DNA of 64,000 nt from M3007 sp031373665 (GCA_031373665.1 JANMMZ010000093.1:1-64000); one strand, 5' to 3'; numbered from the stretch's first letter, positions 8,479 through 18,915 are shown. Numbers and translations: made by a program. The notes: a model not told the origin generated them from the letters alone.

Positions 8479-9720
8479 ATGAAAAGAGTTGTAGTAACAG
8501 GTATTGGAGCCATTACTCCTATTGGTAGCACGGTTGGAGCCTATTTGGATGGCCTTCAAAAAGGCATTAGTGGAGCCAACATTATCACCCTATTCGACGC
8601 TGCTTTATTTAAGACTCATTTTGCTTGCGAGGTAAAAGACTTCAACCCAGAAGATCATATTGATCGCAAAGAAGTCCGCCGATTGGATCGCTTTACCCAG
8701 TTTGCCATGGTTTCTTCCGCAGAAGCCATTACAGATTCAGGTCTTGACTTGGAGGCTATTGACAAAGATCGGGTGGGTGTTATTTGGGCTTCAGGAATCG
8801 GGGGCTTGAATACCCTTGAAAAAGAAGTAGAAGATTTTATCAAAGGAAATGGAATACCAAAGCACAATCCATTTTTGATTCCTAAAATGATTTCCGACAT
8901 CGCTGCTGGTCAGATATCTATACAATACGGGTTCAGAGGGGTCAATTATGCCACCGTTTCGGCATGCGCCTCGGCTTCTCATGCTTTGATGAGTTCTTAT
9001 GACCACATCCGATTAGGCAGAGCCGATATAGTCGTATCAGGAGGCTCAGAGGCCTCCGTGACCAAAACTGCCGTAGGAGGATTCAACTCTATGAAAGCCC
9101 TCAGCGAGCGCAACGACGACTACTTAACCGCTTCCCGCCCTTACGATAAGGATCGCGAAGGTTTTGTGCTAGGAGAAGGTGCAGGAGCATTAATTTTGGA
9201 AGAATACGAGCACGCTAAAAAACGTGGCGCGAAAATATACGCTGAAGTAGTAGGAGCAGCAGCAACCGCCGATGCCTATCACATCACAGCACCGCATCCG
9301 GAGGGACTTGGGGTAATCAATGTAATGAACTTAGCCTTGGCCGAAGCCAATATGGATTTGACCGAAATTGACTACGTCAATACGCACGGTACCTCTACCC
9401 CGCTTGGCGACAAAGCAGAACTAAAGGCCATAGAAAAAGTATTTGGATCGCACGCGGAAAAATTAAACATATCTGCGACCAAAAGTATGACTGGCCACTT
9501 GCTGGGTGCTGCGGGCGCGATAGAGTCCATTGCCTGTATTTTGGCAATGCAACATGATTTTGTACCACCAACCATCAACCATTTTACCGACGACCCAGAA
9601 ATCAATCCAAAACTAAACCTCACCTTTAATGAAGCGCAGCAACGTAAAGTGAACGCCGTACTCAATAATACGTTTGGGTTTGGAGGTCACAATGCATCCA
9701 TTATCTTTAAAAAGGTATAA
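8479..9720 (+). CDS. fabF: 3-oxoacyl-[acyl-carrier-protein] synthase II
   Basis: The condensing enzyme of fatty-acid elongation (KAS II), 413 residues, cytosolic, partner of AcpP. The active-site nucleophile is C163 in VSACASASHA, and the two catalytic histidines lie in THGTSTPLGD and MTGHLLGAAG. The N-terminus MKRVVVTGIGAITPIG and C-terminal FGFGGHNASI are canonical, confirming the start. It sits between acpP and rnc, the common order in Bacteroidota and many other bacteria. Only 11 bp separate it from rnc, so the two are co-transcribed. Confidence 0.96.
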   Translation: MKRVVVTGIGAITPIGSTVGAYLDGLQKGISGANIITLFDAALFKTHFACEVKDFNPEDHIDRKEVRRLDRFTQFAMVSSAEAITDSGLDLEAIDKDRVGVIWASGIGGLNTLEKEVEDFIKGNGIPKHNPFLIPKMISDIAAGQISIQYGFRGVNYATVSACASASHALMSSYDHIRLGRADIVVSGGSEASVTKTAVGGFNSMKALSERNDDYLTASRPYDKDREGFVLGEGAGALILEEYEHAKKRGAKIYAEVVGAAATADAYHITAPHPEGLGVINVMNLALAEANMDLTEIDYVNTHGTSTPLGDKAELKAIEKVFGSHAEKLNISATKSMTGHLLGAAGAIESIACILAMQHDFVPPTINHFTDDPEINPKLNLTFNEAQQRKVNAVLNNTFGFGGHNASIIFKKV

Positions 9721-9731
9721 ACACTGATTTT

Positions 9732-10514
9732 GTGCGATTTGTAAGACAGATTTATAATTACTATTTTCACGAGGATAAAGAATTGGCGAGACGTTTGTAC
9801 TCCATGATTGGCTTTGTCCCTGCACATTTGAAGTTGTTCAAACTTGCTTTTTTTCATAAAAGCACGTTTTCGGCCAAGGATTATGCTATTTCTAACAATG
9901 AACGCTTGGAGTTCCTTGGTGATGCTGTATTGAGCACCATCGTCGGTGAATATTTATTTAAAAAATATCCAAATAGTGACGAAGGGTTCTTGACTAAAAT
10001 GAGGTCTAAAATTGTCAAAAGAAATTCTTTGGACGAAATAGCCGACCGCATGGGCTTGGATATGTTCTTAACCCATTACAACCAAACCCGTCTTTCAAAA
10101 TCAATGCTTGGGAACGCCCTTGAAGCCTTGGTAGGAGCCATTTATATTGAAGTGGGCTACGAGCGAACCAAATACTATGTCATCAAGAAAATACTCCGAA
10201 GATACCTAGACATACACGAGTTGGAGAGTTACGACGACAACTTCAAAAGCCAACTATTAGAGTGGTGCCAGAAAAACGGTCACCAAATAGAGTATAAAGT
10301 GGTGGCTAAATACAAAAGCGAAAAACGTGACAAATTCAAGGTAGCTGTAATGGTAGATGGCCGAAAACTTGGTACCGCTGATGATTTTAACAAGAAAAGT
10401 GCGGAACAACTCGCCAGTGAAAGAGCCATGACCGCCCTAGGTATGGTGAATGGAATTGGTACGATGATAATGCCGCCTTCTGTAACGCAAGAACAAGAGG
10501 CCGAAGAAGAGTAA
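9732..10514 (+). CDS. rnc: Ribonuclease III
   Basis: A double-strand-specific endoribonuclease for rRNA and mRNA processing, 260 residues. The N-terminal RNase III domain has the signature NERLEFLGDAVLS, with the metal-binding E and D, and the second acidic site in EALVGAIYIEVG. A double-stranded-RNA-binding domain occupies about residues 170-240 (SQLLEWCQKNG, ASERAM). The start is a GTG at 9732, 11 bp after fabF, giving MRFVRQIYNYYF as seen in relatives. The acidic tail QEQEAEEE is disordered. A strong bidirectional hairpin follows at 10568. Confidence 0.95.
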   Translation: MRFVRQIYNYYFHEDKELARRLYSMIGFVPAHLKLFKLAFFHKSTFSAKDYAISNNERLEFLGDAVLSTIVGEYLFKKYPNSDEGFLTKMRSKIVKRNSLDEIADRMGLDMFLTHYNQTRLSKSMLGNALEALVGAIYIEVGYERTKYYVIKKILRRYLDIHELESYDDNFKSQLLEWCQKNGHQIEYKVVAKYKSEKRDKFKVAVMVDGRKLGTADDFNKKSAEQLASERAMTALGMVNGIGTMIMPPSVTQEQEAEEE

Positions 10515-10567
10515 AGCATGATATATAATGATGGCTTAAATTTTTCAAAAAAGCCAAAGTATCATAA

Positions 10568-10605
10568 AAAAGGAGTCATTTCGCTGCAACGAAATGACTC
10601 CTTTT
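10568..10605. terminator. Bidirectional terminator between rnc and tRNA-His
   Basis: A perfect 16-bp stem (10568-10583 with 10590-10605) has a 6-nt loop and A4/T4 ends. It lies 53 bp after the rnc stop and 6 bp beyond the tRNA 3' end, so it can serve both converging transcripts. Confidence 0.85.
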
Positions 10606-10611
10606 AAATTT

Positions 10612-10689
10612 TGGGGAGGATGAGGGGTCTCGAACCCCCGGCCTCTAGTGCCACAAACTAGCGCTCTAACCGACTGAGCTACAACCTCC
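10612..10689 (-). tRNA. tRNA-His (GTG)
   Basis: Read on the minus strand the sequence folds as a cloverleaf. It has a D-arm with GCTCAG and GGTTAGAGC, an anticodon arm CTAGT-TTGTGGC-ACTAG with anticodon GTG, a 5-nt variable loop, a T-arm with loop TTCGAGA, and an encoded CCA (10612-10614). A G at 10689 opposite the discriminator C (10615) is the G-1 characteristic of tRNA-His. The acceptor stem has one apparent T-T mismatch at the 5:68 pair. Confidence 0.95.
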
Positions 10690-10831
10690 ATATTCTTGCT
10701 TTTTCTAAAGCGGCTGCAAAGATACGTTCACTTTGTTTAAATTATCAAATCAATAACCGAGGAATTTTTAAAAAAATTCCCAAATGCCTCATTTTTTATG
10801 AGATTTATGGGTCAGTTACTTCGAATGGTTG

Positions 10832-10883
10832 ATCAATTCTACAAAAAGAGCCTGACTAAATACGCTCTTTTTGTAGAATTGAT
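10832..10883 (-). terminator. Terminator of the macroglobulin gene
   Basis: A perfect 20-bp inverted repeat (10832-10851 with 10864-10883) has a 12-nt loop and lies 23 bp beyond the stop codon of the minus-strand gene ending at 10907. The arms contain an A5/T5 tract. Confidence 0.75.
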
Positions 10884-10906
10884 TTGTGATTTATCTGTTG
10901 ACTCCC

Positions 10907-13900
10907 CTACTCTACTACTGTAATCCGCTCCGGTTTGCTCCAAACCCGAGCCGCATTATTGTAATAAAGAAATGCTTGACTGGCTGGAGCCTCAAAAGAA
11001 CCTGTTATATCAGCCCTAAGGTCAAGGTTGATGGTTCGCACCTCTTTGGGCTTTAGTTGTTCGAAATGAAAGACTGCAAACCCGTCCCAAAGTTCATAAT
11101 AATCGTATTTCCCTGCATCTTTCAGTGATTTTAGTTGCCAAGGTTGCAGGGTCAGTCCCGCAGGGATACCCAGTATAATCATTGGCGAGGCAAGTACTTG
11201 ATCGCTGTTATTTTGAAGATTGGCTGTAAGCCTAACCGTTTCACCGATAGAAGCCTCCACTTTTTCTATACTCGTTTTAAAATCAAAAGGCGTATTAGGG
11301 GCAGTACGTGGCTGGCGGCTGGCATAATTCAGTTCTATATCGAAAGGAACGACTTCGGTAGAAGGCTCAAAAAACACTTCTACCTTGGATTGATTGCCTT
11401 TGAGGTGCTGTTCCAAGCCTTTGAGTTCAATACGCTTAGGATTTGATGAATCAAAGGCGTGTTTCACCACTTCTTTTCCATCTATTTGCACAATTAGATT
11501 CCCAGTTGCAGCCGTCGAAGTACCCATTTGAGCGTATTTTACAAGTGCTTTTAAGCATAAAACAGTGCTTTGAGTGCTTCCATATCCATATTCGTTTTTC
11601 TGATTTGTGATAAAACTAATGGCCTTTGATACTGCCGATGCCGATTTACCTTCGGTTATCAAGGCTAAAGTAGCCAAGGCTGTGGTTTCTAACTGTAGTA
11701 TAGTGCCAGTGCTTCCAACGGCGGAGTGGGTACTGCCTGTCCAAGATCCGTCATTGGTTTGGCTGGCACGCAAGAGGGCTACCATTTCAGAGAATCTTGG
11801 ATCTTTGGTGGCCGAAAATGCGTTGGCCATCAAGGCAATTTGATAAGCATCCTTCGATACTTTTGCTATTTTATACGATTCATTGATCTCCGCTGTGATA
11901 CTCGCGCCCTCACCTGCGCTGGCAATAGCCCAAGCAATGTACGCGCCTAAAGTGCCATCATTGGTCCAACTATGCAGACAGTTGGGATTGATCTTCCACC
12001 CACCTGTACCTTCGCGACGATCCAACAACCATTTGGTGCTGCGCTGAATCATGGCTTTATCCACAGGATAGACAGCCGCCATGTCCGTGAATTGGAGGAT
12101 TCCATAGGCTGTCAATCCTTCATGGCCGGGATCTCGTCCCCACCAATCAAATCCACCAGATTTTGATTCATAAGCCGTAAGCCGCTTGTAGCCATCTTCT
12201 AAAAGTTGCAAGGCTTTACTTTCTGTTTCTGGCATCACCTTCCCTGAAGACCTGAGCAAATCCAAGACCAATAAATTGGGGTAATTGCTACTACTAACTT
12301 GTTCAAAACAACCATTGGGCTGCCTTAACATACGCTCCATACCAACGAGAATCGTTTGAAGTGCGTTAGGGCAAGCAGTTAAATTCATCGTAGCAGTACC
12401 TTCCACCGGATCATTTAGGTTAAACTCAAACATGTTTTGGGAAGCATTTCCGCTAACCATTTTTCGGACAGGAAAACCGCGATTGATCGTTTTGATACTG
12501 GACTCAAACGCATCCGCAATGTTTTCATCTTGAGTTAAGGACACTACAATGGGCATATTTTCCTTGTTTTTGGTCGTTCCAACCAAATAATCAAGGTAAA
12601 TAGTTTGGGTTTTGCCCGCTGCTACGTTGCTGTAGAGATCTGGCTTTCCTTCCAATGTAAAGTGTTCTGGCACAGTAAGGGCGAGTTTTCCGCCCATGCT
12701 TTGGCTGGTGTTATTGTGTACCTGAACAGCCATACGAAGAACATCACCCGTGATGACAGATGCGGGCAATTGTAGAGACATGTGAAAAGGTTTTTGAACA
12801 AAAATACGCTTTTCAGCACGACCAACTGCTCCAGATCGGTTTACGCCTTCCACTGTAACCCTGAAATTAGTAATTTCGTCAGAAGCAAAGAAACTGACCA
12901 TGCCCTCTCCTTTTTCATCCGTTTCTACGGCTGGATTCCAATAAATGGTTTTTCTAAAATCGCTTCGTTGGGTCACAGGGTCGGCGGCCTCGTACGCTGG
13001 AACATAAAAAGTACGAGCGCGGGTAAATCGCTCATAAGGAGCACTTTGTCTTTTTTGTTTCCTAGCCTCCATTGATGCTTGTGGTTTGTCTGCTTTCTCC
13101 TCCTTTGCTAACATCATTTCTTCGCCTGCTATTTTGCCATCCATCACCATCTCATCCATTAAAGGTGCTGAGTCATCTTCAAAATCAAGGTTAATGATTG
13201 GATTTTCTTCCAATTTAGGTACTGGAGGAGCCATTTTAGGTGCTGGAGGATCCATTTCTTTTACTGCCCCTGGTCTTATGGCCATTGACATTTTATCTTT
13301 TTTAATTAAAGATACTTTACCCGAAGTGATATTGACTTGTTCTAATAGGATAGGCTCTCCCAAACAAGCATCTAATTCATTAATCATACCTTTTTGAACA
13401 ACAATATTTGTAAACTTTTTGGCCATGTAACCAGTATAGGAGACGATGATATCATATTCTCCTGGCTCTACTTTTAGACTGTACTTTCCCTTAACATCAG
13501 TTATGGTGCCTTGTATAGATACTCTGCCTTTCTTTAATTGAATTGTTACCCCAATTAAAATTTCTTCATTCTCATCGCGCACGATTCCTTCCAATACAGA
13601 AATACCAGAACCAGAACTTTTACGGCGTAATTTGCCCGCTTTCATATCTTTTGGACCTGGGGTGATTTCCGCGCCATATTCATACGTTACTTTTGCATTC
13701 GCTAGGGCTTCTTTCCAATCAAACCTGCGCCAGCCTTGGGTCATCAATAAAAAATCTAAGGCTTGATCGGATTTGGGTTCGGTTTTATCAAAATAGAAAT
13801 TAGGCTCTTCTATCACACCTTTTACATCTTGTTGCAACAACAAGGCAGCCAATATATGTCCTTGTCTGTCATCTGCAAAACTGAGTTGTTTGTCATCTAC

Positions 13901-15343
13901 TACAGCCATACCGAAAGAACCTTTTACAGGCTTTCCAGTGTGATCTTTCACTTTTAGGTGCATTTTTACCTTTTCACGAGGGAGGTATTTTTCTTTTTCT
14001 GGATAAATTTCGATTTGCAACCCCTTGTCTTTTTGGACAAACACGAGGCGTTCCGCTTGGGGAGTATTGTCTGAATCCATGAGGGTAAAACGGGCAATAC
14101 CCATTGGTAATTCCGAAATATTGACATTAAATTCAGTGCCCGAAGCCGAGGTAGTTATTTCTTTATAAAAAAAGATATGGTCTTGGTGCGTGCCAACTAC
14201 TATGATCTTTTCACGCTTAGCAGCACTTGCCCTAAAAACGAGTGTTTGATCCGTGCTTTGTTTCAATTGTAGGGTCTGACCCTTTCCCTGTATTTCGGGC
14301 AAAGCATAAGTGCTTGCACTGAAAAATGGTTTGGTCACTTGGGCAAAGTATCGTTCGCCCGGTTGAGGAGTGAAACCAAATGCACCCATTCCATCATGAA
14401 AACTCATGAAATCGGCTACTTTTGTGCCTTTTCCGTCTATAATATATCCTTCTAAATCGGCAGGTTTCTCTATTTCATTGGTGGCCTTAAAGGCCATGCG
14501 ACAAGGCAAACCCGCTACCGCATCGCCCCCTTCTGGGAAAAATTGTAGGTTTACATTGTTGAGCACGATCGGGATAGCCCTAGAAATGGATTCTGTTTTG
14601 CCTCCATATTCTATCAGCACATTCAGTAGCCCATCGGGCGTATTGATCGCACTGGGCAATGTAAAGCGGATATACACGCGGCCATTAGCATCGGTCAATG
14701 CTTCTCCAGTACCAGATTCAATACCGTCTGTTTTGGCAACAAAACGTACTTTTTGGTTTGGAAGAGGCTTGTTTTCTAAGGAAAGTAGATCCAATTTGGC
14801 TATCGCAACTTCACCGGGACCAAAAGCTTTGCGCTCAAACTCAAGTTTCATATTGAGGTTGGGCAACACCACTTTTTGAACCGTGATATCGCGAGAAAAA
14901 ACGGATTGGGTATTCTGCATCCAAGAAGTGAATGCATTGATTTTATACTGGCCTCCAGCCATATTTGACGGCAATTCAATACTACCTGCCGTACCAAATT
15001 CAGTACAAAAAAGGGTCTGTGTTTGTAGTTTTACGCCTTTTCCGTCTATCAGGTGCACATAGAGTACGTCGCTGGTAGCAGAAGGATCTAAAGTACCTGC
15101 GTTGCGCAGCCATGCCGCATACCAAATGGTTTCCCCGGGGCTATACAGGGTTCTATCGGTTTGGAGATAGCATTTTTCAGGTTTCTGATGTCTTAATTGG
15201 TAATTCAACTTATCAGCGAGTACATCTAAAATAGCCGAATCACGGACTACTTGTGAGGATGAATCTGAAGGGTTGCTCATTTGAGCGGCAGGAACACTAC
15301 TTGCAAAAGCAGCATAAATCCAAAGAAATATATTAAAAAACAT
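10907..15343 (-). CDS. Exported alpha-2-macroglobulin-like protein with inserted carboxypeptidase-regulatory domain
   Basis: A very large exported protein of 1478 residues. After a signal peptide without a lipobox cysteine come MG-type domains (SPGETIWYAAWLRN, then YLPREKVKMHLKV near 460). A carboxypeptidase-regulatory-like beta-sandwich follows at about 580-665 (LEGIVRDENEEILIG, GEYDIIVSYTGY), then a low-complexity acidic/Met/Pro linker. The A2M domain starts near 800 (FFASDEITNFRVTVEG) and leads into a thioester/terpenoid-cyclase-like domain. The thioester motif is present as C1012-F-E-Q1015 within PNGCFEQ. Eukaryotic and bacterial A2Ms trap proteases by this bond; a defensive protease trap is inferred. 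No PbpC partner is adjacent. It ends at a 20-bp hairpin. Confidence 0.85.
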   Translation of the reverse strand: MFFNIFLWIYAAFASSVPAAQMSNPSDSSSQVVRDSAILDVLADKLNYQLRHQKPEKCYLQTDRTLYSPGETIWYAAWLRNAGTLDPSATSDVLYVHLIDGKGVKLQTQTLFCTEFGTAGSIELPSNMAGGQYKINAFTSWMQNTQSVFSRDITVQKVVLPNLNMKLEFERKAFGPGEVAIAKLDLLSLENKPLPNQKVRFVAKTDGIESGTGEALTDANGRVYIRFTLPSAINTPDGLLNVLIEYGGKTESISRAIPIVLNNVNLQFFPEGGDAVAGLPCRMAFKATNEIEKPADLEGYIIDGKGTKVADFMSFHDGMGAFGFTPQPGERYFAQVTKPFFSASTYALPEIQGKGQTLQLKQSTDQTLVFRASAAKREKIIVVGTHQDHIFFYKEITTSASGTEFNVNISELPMGIARFTLMDSDNTPQAERLVFVQKDKGLQIEIYPEKEKYLPREKVKMHLKVKDHTGKPVKGSFGMAVVDDKQLSFADDRQGHILAALLLQQDVKGVIEEPNFYFDKTEPKSDQALDFLLMTQGWRRFDWKEALANAKVTYEYGAEITPGPKDMKAGKLRRKSSGSGISVLEGIVRDENEEILIGVTIQLKKGRVSIQGTITDVKGKYSLKVEPGEYDIIVSYTGYMAKKFTNIVVQKGMINELDACLGEPILLEQVNITSGKVSLIKKDKMSMAIRPGAVKEMDPPAPKMAPPVPKLEENPIINLDFEDDSAPLMDEMVMDGKIAGEEMMLAKEEKADKPQASMEARKQKRQSAPYERFTRARTFYVPAYEAADPVTQRSDFRKTIYWNPAVETDEKGEGMVSFFASDEITNFRVTVEGVNRSGAVGRAEKRIFVQKPFHMSLQLPASVITGDVLRMAVQVHNNTSQSMGGKLALTVPEHFTLEGKPDLYSNVAAGKTQTIYLDYLVGTTKNKENMPIVVSLTQDENIADAFESSIKTINRGFPVRKMVSGNASQNMFEFNLNDPVEGTATMNLTACPNALQTILVGMERMLRQPNGCFEQVSSSNYPNLLVLDLLRSSGKVMPETESKALQLLEDGYKRLTAYESKSGGFDWWGRDPGHEGLTAYGILQFTDMAAVYPVDKAMIQRSTKWLLDRREGTGGWKINPNCLHSWTNDGTLGAYIAWAIASAGEGASITAEINESYKIAKVSKDAYQIALMANAFSATKDPRFSEMVALLRASQTNDGSWTGSTHSAVGSTGTILQLETTALATLALITEGKSASAVSKAISFITNQKNEYGYGSTQSTVLCLKALVKYAQMGTSTAATGNLIVQIDGKEVVKHAFDSSNPKRIELKGLEQHLKGNQSKVEVFFEPSTEVVPFDIELNYASRQPRTAPNTPFDFKTSIEKVEASIGETVRLTANLQNNSDQVLASPMIILGIPAGLTLQPWQLKSLKDAGKYDYYELWDGFAVFHFEQLKPKEVRTINLDLRADITGSFEAPASQAFLYYNNAARVWSKPERITVVE

Positions 15344-15659
15344 AACTTATTGTTTGAAAGGTTAAACTTTATCTCAAAAACGGTTTTAAGGATTGGTGTC
15401 CGTGCACGACCCACTACGGATGCAGCAAGTTTTACAATTACATAACAAAAATACAAGAATGCTAAAAATATTTAAGGCACTAATGAGTAAAACCCCTTGT
15501 ACTTTTGATGAATAAGCCAAAGAAAATACTAACTGATTAACAGTGAGGTAGAGAAAATAATAAAAAACACTTTGGTTTTAAGTTTTCTACTACATTTGCC
15601 TGATCTAATTTATTTTGAAATATTTGAATATCATTGTACCAATTTTACATACTACACAC
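15344..15659. other. Divergent intergenic region between macroglobulin and beta-galactosidase
   Basis: This 316-bp gene-free gap holds the promoters of two divergent genes. On the plus strand TACATTTG (15591-15598) is a candidate -7 box, with a TTTG 16 nt upstream (short spacing). On the minus strand a weak TATTTTTG-like box lies at 15446-15453. No other structure was recognised. Confidence 0.4.
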
Positions 15660-18600
15660 ATGTTAAAATCAATTTTTCGCCTTGCACTACTGGTGCTTTG
15701 CATCCATACCACGTTATCGGCTCAGGTAGCGTTTACTTTTAAGGAATGGGAAGACCCCTCCGTCATTGAACTCAATAAGGAAGCACCCCGTGCTACATCC
15801 ATTCCATATATGCACAGCGACGACGTATTTACTGACGATTATAGTAGATCCCCTTGGCATAAAAGCCTCAATGGCACTTGGAAATTTCAATACGTGGAGC
15901 AACCCGAACAGGTGATCCAGAATTTTTGGGCCTATGATCACCGCGATATTGATTGGAAATCTATACAAGTGCCGGGAAATTGGGAAATGCAGGGTTATGG
16001 AGTGCCGTTGTACAGCAATTTCATTTATCAATTCCCGATCAACCCGCCCTTTATTGACCATAGTCACAACCCAGTTGGTATGTATCGCACCCGTTTTCAG
16101 GTGCCTTCCAATTGGAACGGCCGAGAAGTGATTCTTAATTTTGGATCAGTTTCAGGCGCCATGTACGTATGGGTCAATGGAAAAGCCGTTGGATTTTCTA
16201 AGGTCTCAAAAACGGCCGCTGAGTTCAATATCACTCCCTATTTGCAGAAAGGCACTAATGTACTGGCGTGCCAAGTATTGCGATGGCATGACGGATCGTA
16301 TATGGAGGATCAAGACATGTGGCGAATGAGTGGGCTAGAACGCGACGTGATGCTCTATGCCCGCAATCAAAACAGCATCCAAGATTTTTTTGTCAAAACC
16401 AACTTGGATGATAAGTTTCAACAAGGTGTCGTCAGCGCCACGGTGGATGTTCGCAGTTTTAAAGACGCTTTCAATCAAAATTTCGGCGTTACACTGGAAA
16501 TTTTTGATAAAAACAAAACATCGGTATTCAAACAAGAAAAAAAGATCAACAACGAACGTGGCTCAAAAATAAACAGCCTTGCTTTTGAAGGCATCGTGAA
16601 ATCACCTGCTCAATGGAGTGCAGAGTTCCCAAACCTTTATACGACTGTCATCACTTTAAAAGATGGCAAAAGCGGTCAAGTTTTAGATGTTGTCGGCTCT
16701 AAAGTTGGATTCAGAAGGGTGGAGATAAAAAATGGCTCATTGCTAGTGAATGGCAAACGTATATTGGCAAAAGGCGTAAACCGTCACGAGCATGATCCAG
16801 ACAAAGGCAAATACTGCTCTCGAGATTTGATGATTAAAGACATTGTAATCATGAAGCAGTTCAACCTCAATACTTGCCGTGCCAGTCATTACCCCAATGA
16901 TCCATTGTGGTACAAACTTTGCGACGAATATGGACTTTACGTGATTGATGAAGCCAATATAGAAAGTCATGGGTTGGGCGCGGAATTTCAATTTTTTTAC
17001 GACAAATCCATTCATCCTTCTTACGACCCAAAATGGTATGAAGCCCACCGCGACCGGTGGCGTAGGTTGGTAGAACGCGATAAAAACCATGCTTGTATCA
17101 TTATTTGGTCACCGGGCAATGAGTGCGGCGATGGCCCCATATTTAAAGAGGGCTACGAATGGATGAAAAAACGTGACAATACCCGCCCGATCATGTCGGA
17201 GCAGGCTGGTGAAGGTGCCAATACCGATATTGTAGCACCTATGTACCCTTGGATTCCGGATATGGAGGCATATGCTGCCAATAAAAAGGTAGTAGGCGGC
17301 GAAAAATGGACTTTAAATAGCAAACCCCCAATGGTGGATGATCCAAAGACCAAGCCTTATATTATGTGCGAATATGCACACGCCATGGGTAATTCTACGG
17401 GCAATTTTCAAAAATATTGGGACATCATGCTTGGTTCTAAGAACATGCAAGGTGGTTGTATCTGGGACTGGGTAGATCAGGGTATCCGCTACACCGCACC
17501 TTGGGGAAAAGGCACTGGCATGGTATATGGTGGTGACCTTGGTGGCCACAATCGCTATACCGACTACAATTTTGTGTGCAATGGCGTAGTGGATGCGGAT
17601 CGAAATCCACATCCGGGGCTTTGGGAGGTCAAAAAAGTATATCAGAACATTGTGTTCAAGGCTGAAGATTTGGCCGCTGGCAAGATCAGCATCACCAATT
17701 ACAGTAGTTTTACCAACCTTCGCGACTATGATTTTAGTTACGAATTAAGTACCAATGGAGCACCCGCAGAACGTCAACCATTTGCATTTGAATGTCCTCC
17801 AGGAGAAACCAAAACAGTGCAATTGACATTGCCTATGTTCAAGTTGATGCCCGGTACGGAGATTAACTTGAATTTGTATGCCAATCAAAGGCAGGCTACT
17901 CTTGCATTACCCGCTGGGCATGAGGTAGCAAAAGAACAATTTGCTTACACGGGTTCTTATTTTTCAAGGAATTTTGACAATGGCGGCTCTCTAAAGATAG
18001 AAAAAAGTGCAGATATGCTAAAATTCTCATCGGGAGACATTGCAGGAGCATTTAATACTAAAAATGGAGAATGGGCAGCCTATACACACAAAGGAAACAA
18101 TGTGTTTTGGTCATTTTTCTATGGTGGGCCTAAGGCATTTCCGGATCCATACTTTTGGCGCGCACCCACGGACAATGATTTTGGAAATAATTTCCCAAAT
18201 TATGCCTCTATATGGCGCAGTGGCCATGTGAATAGAAAAGTAAAAAAGGTGACTGCCGGAGAACAAAGTAAGGCCGGTATTGAAATTAAAGTTGAATACC
18301 GATTGACTGATGTGCAAGCAGACTATACCTTGACTTACTTTATTCAAAATGATGGCTCTGTGCGAGTACAAGCCGCTATTGATCTAGGGACAGGATCTGA
18401 ACTTCCAGATATGGGCCGGTTTGGAATGCGCCTTTTATTGCCGCGCAGTACCGATCAATTGGAGTATTATGGACGCGGCCCTTGGGAAAACTACAATGAC
18501 CGTAATACAGGCTCTTCCCTTGGAGTATATGCAAATGACGTGGCCAATGAATTGACCCGTGGTTACATACGCCCTCAAGAAAATGCAAACCACACCGATA

Positions 18601-18893
18601 CACGCCGTATAAAACTGACCAATAAACAAGGTTATGGAATCGAAATAGAGGGCACTCAACCACTTTCATTCTCTGCACTACCCTATCTGACAGAAGATTT
18701 GGATGAGGGTATGGTCAAACGAAATCGTCATGTGATGGACTTGGTCGAACGACCGTTTGTTGCGGTGCATGTTGATTTGAAGCAGCGCGGGGTGGGTGGC
18801 GACAACTCTTGGGGCGCACAACCTCACGATCAATACCGTGTCACAGAGAAAAAGATGGAATATGGTTATGTGATAAGAGCCATTGGACAATAG
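15660..18893 (+). CDS. Secreted glycoside hydrolase family 2 beta-galactosidase
   Basis: A LacZ-type glycoside hydrolase of 1077 residues from ATG 15660, with a signal peptide ending TTLSAQ (an in-frame TTG at 15615 would spoil it). The layout is that of LacZ: sugar-binding jelly roll (GNWEMQGYGVPLYSN), immunoglobulin-like domain, TIM barrel, second sandwich and the C-terminal small-chain domain (PTDNDFGNN, YYGRGPWENY). The acid/base E488 is in WSPGNECGDG and the nucleophile E571 in MCEYAHAMGNS. Its substrate is a beta-galactoside, taken in the periplasm or on the cell surface. No SusCD pair is nearby, so it is not part of a classical polysaccharide-utilisation locus. Confidence 0.93.
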   Translation: MLKSIFRLALLVLCIHTTLSAQVAFTFKEWEDPSVIELNKEAPRATSIPYMHSDDVFTDDYSRSPWHKSLNGTWKFQYVEQPEQVIQNFWAYDHRDIDWKSIQVPGNWEMQGYGVPLYSNFIYQFPINPPFIDHSHNPVGMYRTRFQVPSNWNGREVILNFGSVSGAMYVWVNGKAVGFSKVSKTAAEFNITPYLQKGTNVLACQVLRWHDGSYMEDQDMWRMSGLERDVMLYARNQNSIQDFFVKTNLDDKFQQGVVSATVDVRSFKDAFNQNFGVTLEIFDKNKTSVFKQEKKINNERGSKINSLAFEGIVKSPAQWSAEFPNLYTTVITLKDGKSGQVLDVVGSKVGFRRVEIKNGSLLVNGKRILAKGVNRHEHDPDKGKYCSRDLMIKDIVIMKQFNLNTCRASHYPNDPLWYKLCDEYGLYVIDEANIESHGLGAEFQFFYDKSIHPSYDPKWYEAHRDRWRRLVERDKNHACIIIWSPGNECGDGPIFKEGYEWMKKRDNTRPIMSEQAGEGANTDIVAPMYPWIPDMEAYAANKKVVGGEKWTLNSKPPMVDDPKTKPYIMCEYAHAMGNSTGNFQKYWDIMLGSKNMQGGCIWDWVDQGIRYTAPWGKGTGMVYGGDLGGHNRYTDYNFVCNGVVDADRNPHPGLWEVKKVYQNIVFKAEDLAAGKISITNYSSFTNLRDYDFSYELSTNGAPAERQPFAFECPPGETKTVQLTLPMFKLMPGTEINLNLYANQRQATLALPAGHEVAKEQFAYTGSYFSRNFDNGGSLKIEKSADMLKFSSGDIAGAFNTKNGEWAAYTHKGNNVFWSFFYGGPKAFPDPYFWRAPTDNDFGNNFPNYASIWRSGHVNRKVKKVTAGEQSKAGIEIKVEYRLTDVQADYTLTYFIQNDGSVRVQAAIDLGTGSELPDMGRFGMRLLLPRSTDQLEYYGRGPWENYNDRNTGSSLGVYANDVANELTRGYIRPQENANHTDTRRIKLTNKQGYGIEIEGTQPLSFSALPYLTEDLDEGMVKRNRHVMDLVERPFVAVHVDLKQRGVGGDNSWGAQPHDQYRVTEKKMEYGYVIRAIGQ

Positions 18894-18915
18894 GCTTTTA
18901 CGATTTCACTAATTT

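Noticed and set aside
12782..13397. Plus-strand open frames within the macroglobulin gene
   Set aside because: They oppose the continuous 1478-codon gene with intact thioester motif; no promoter or start signals are seen for them.
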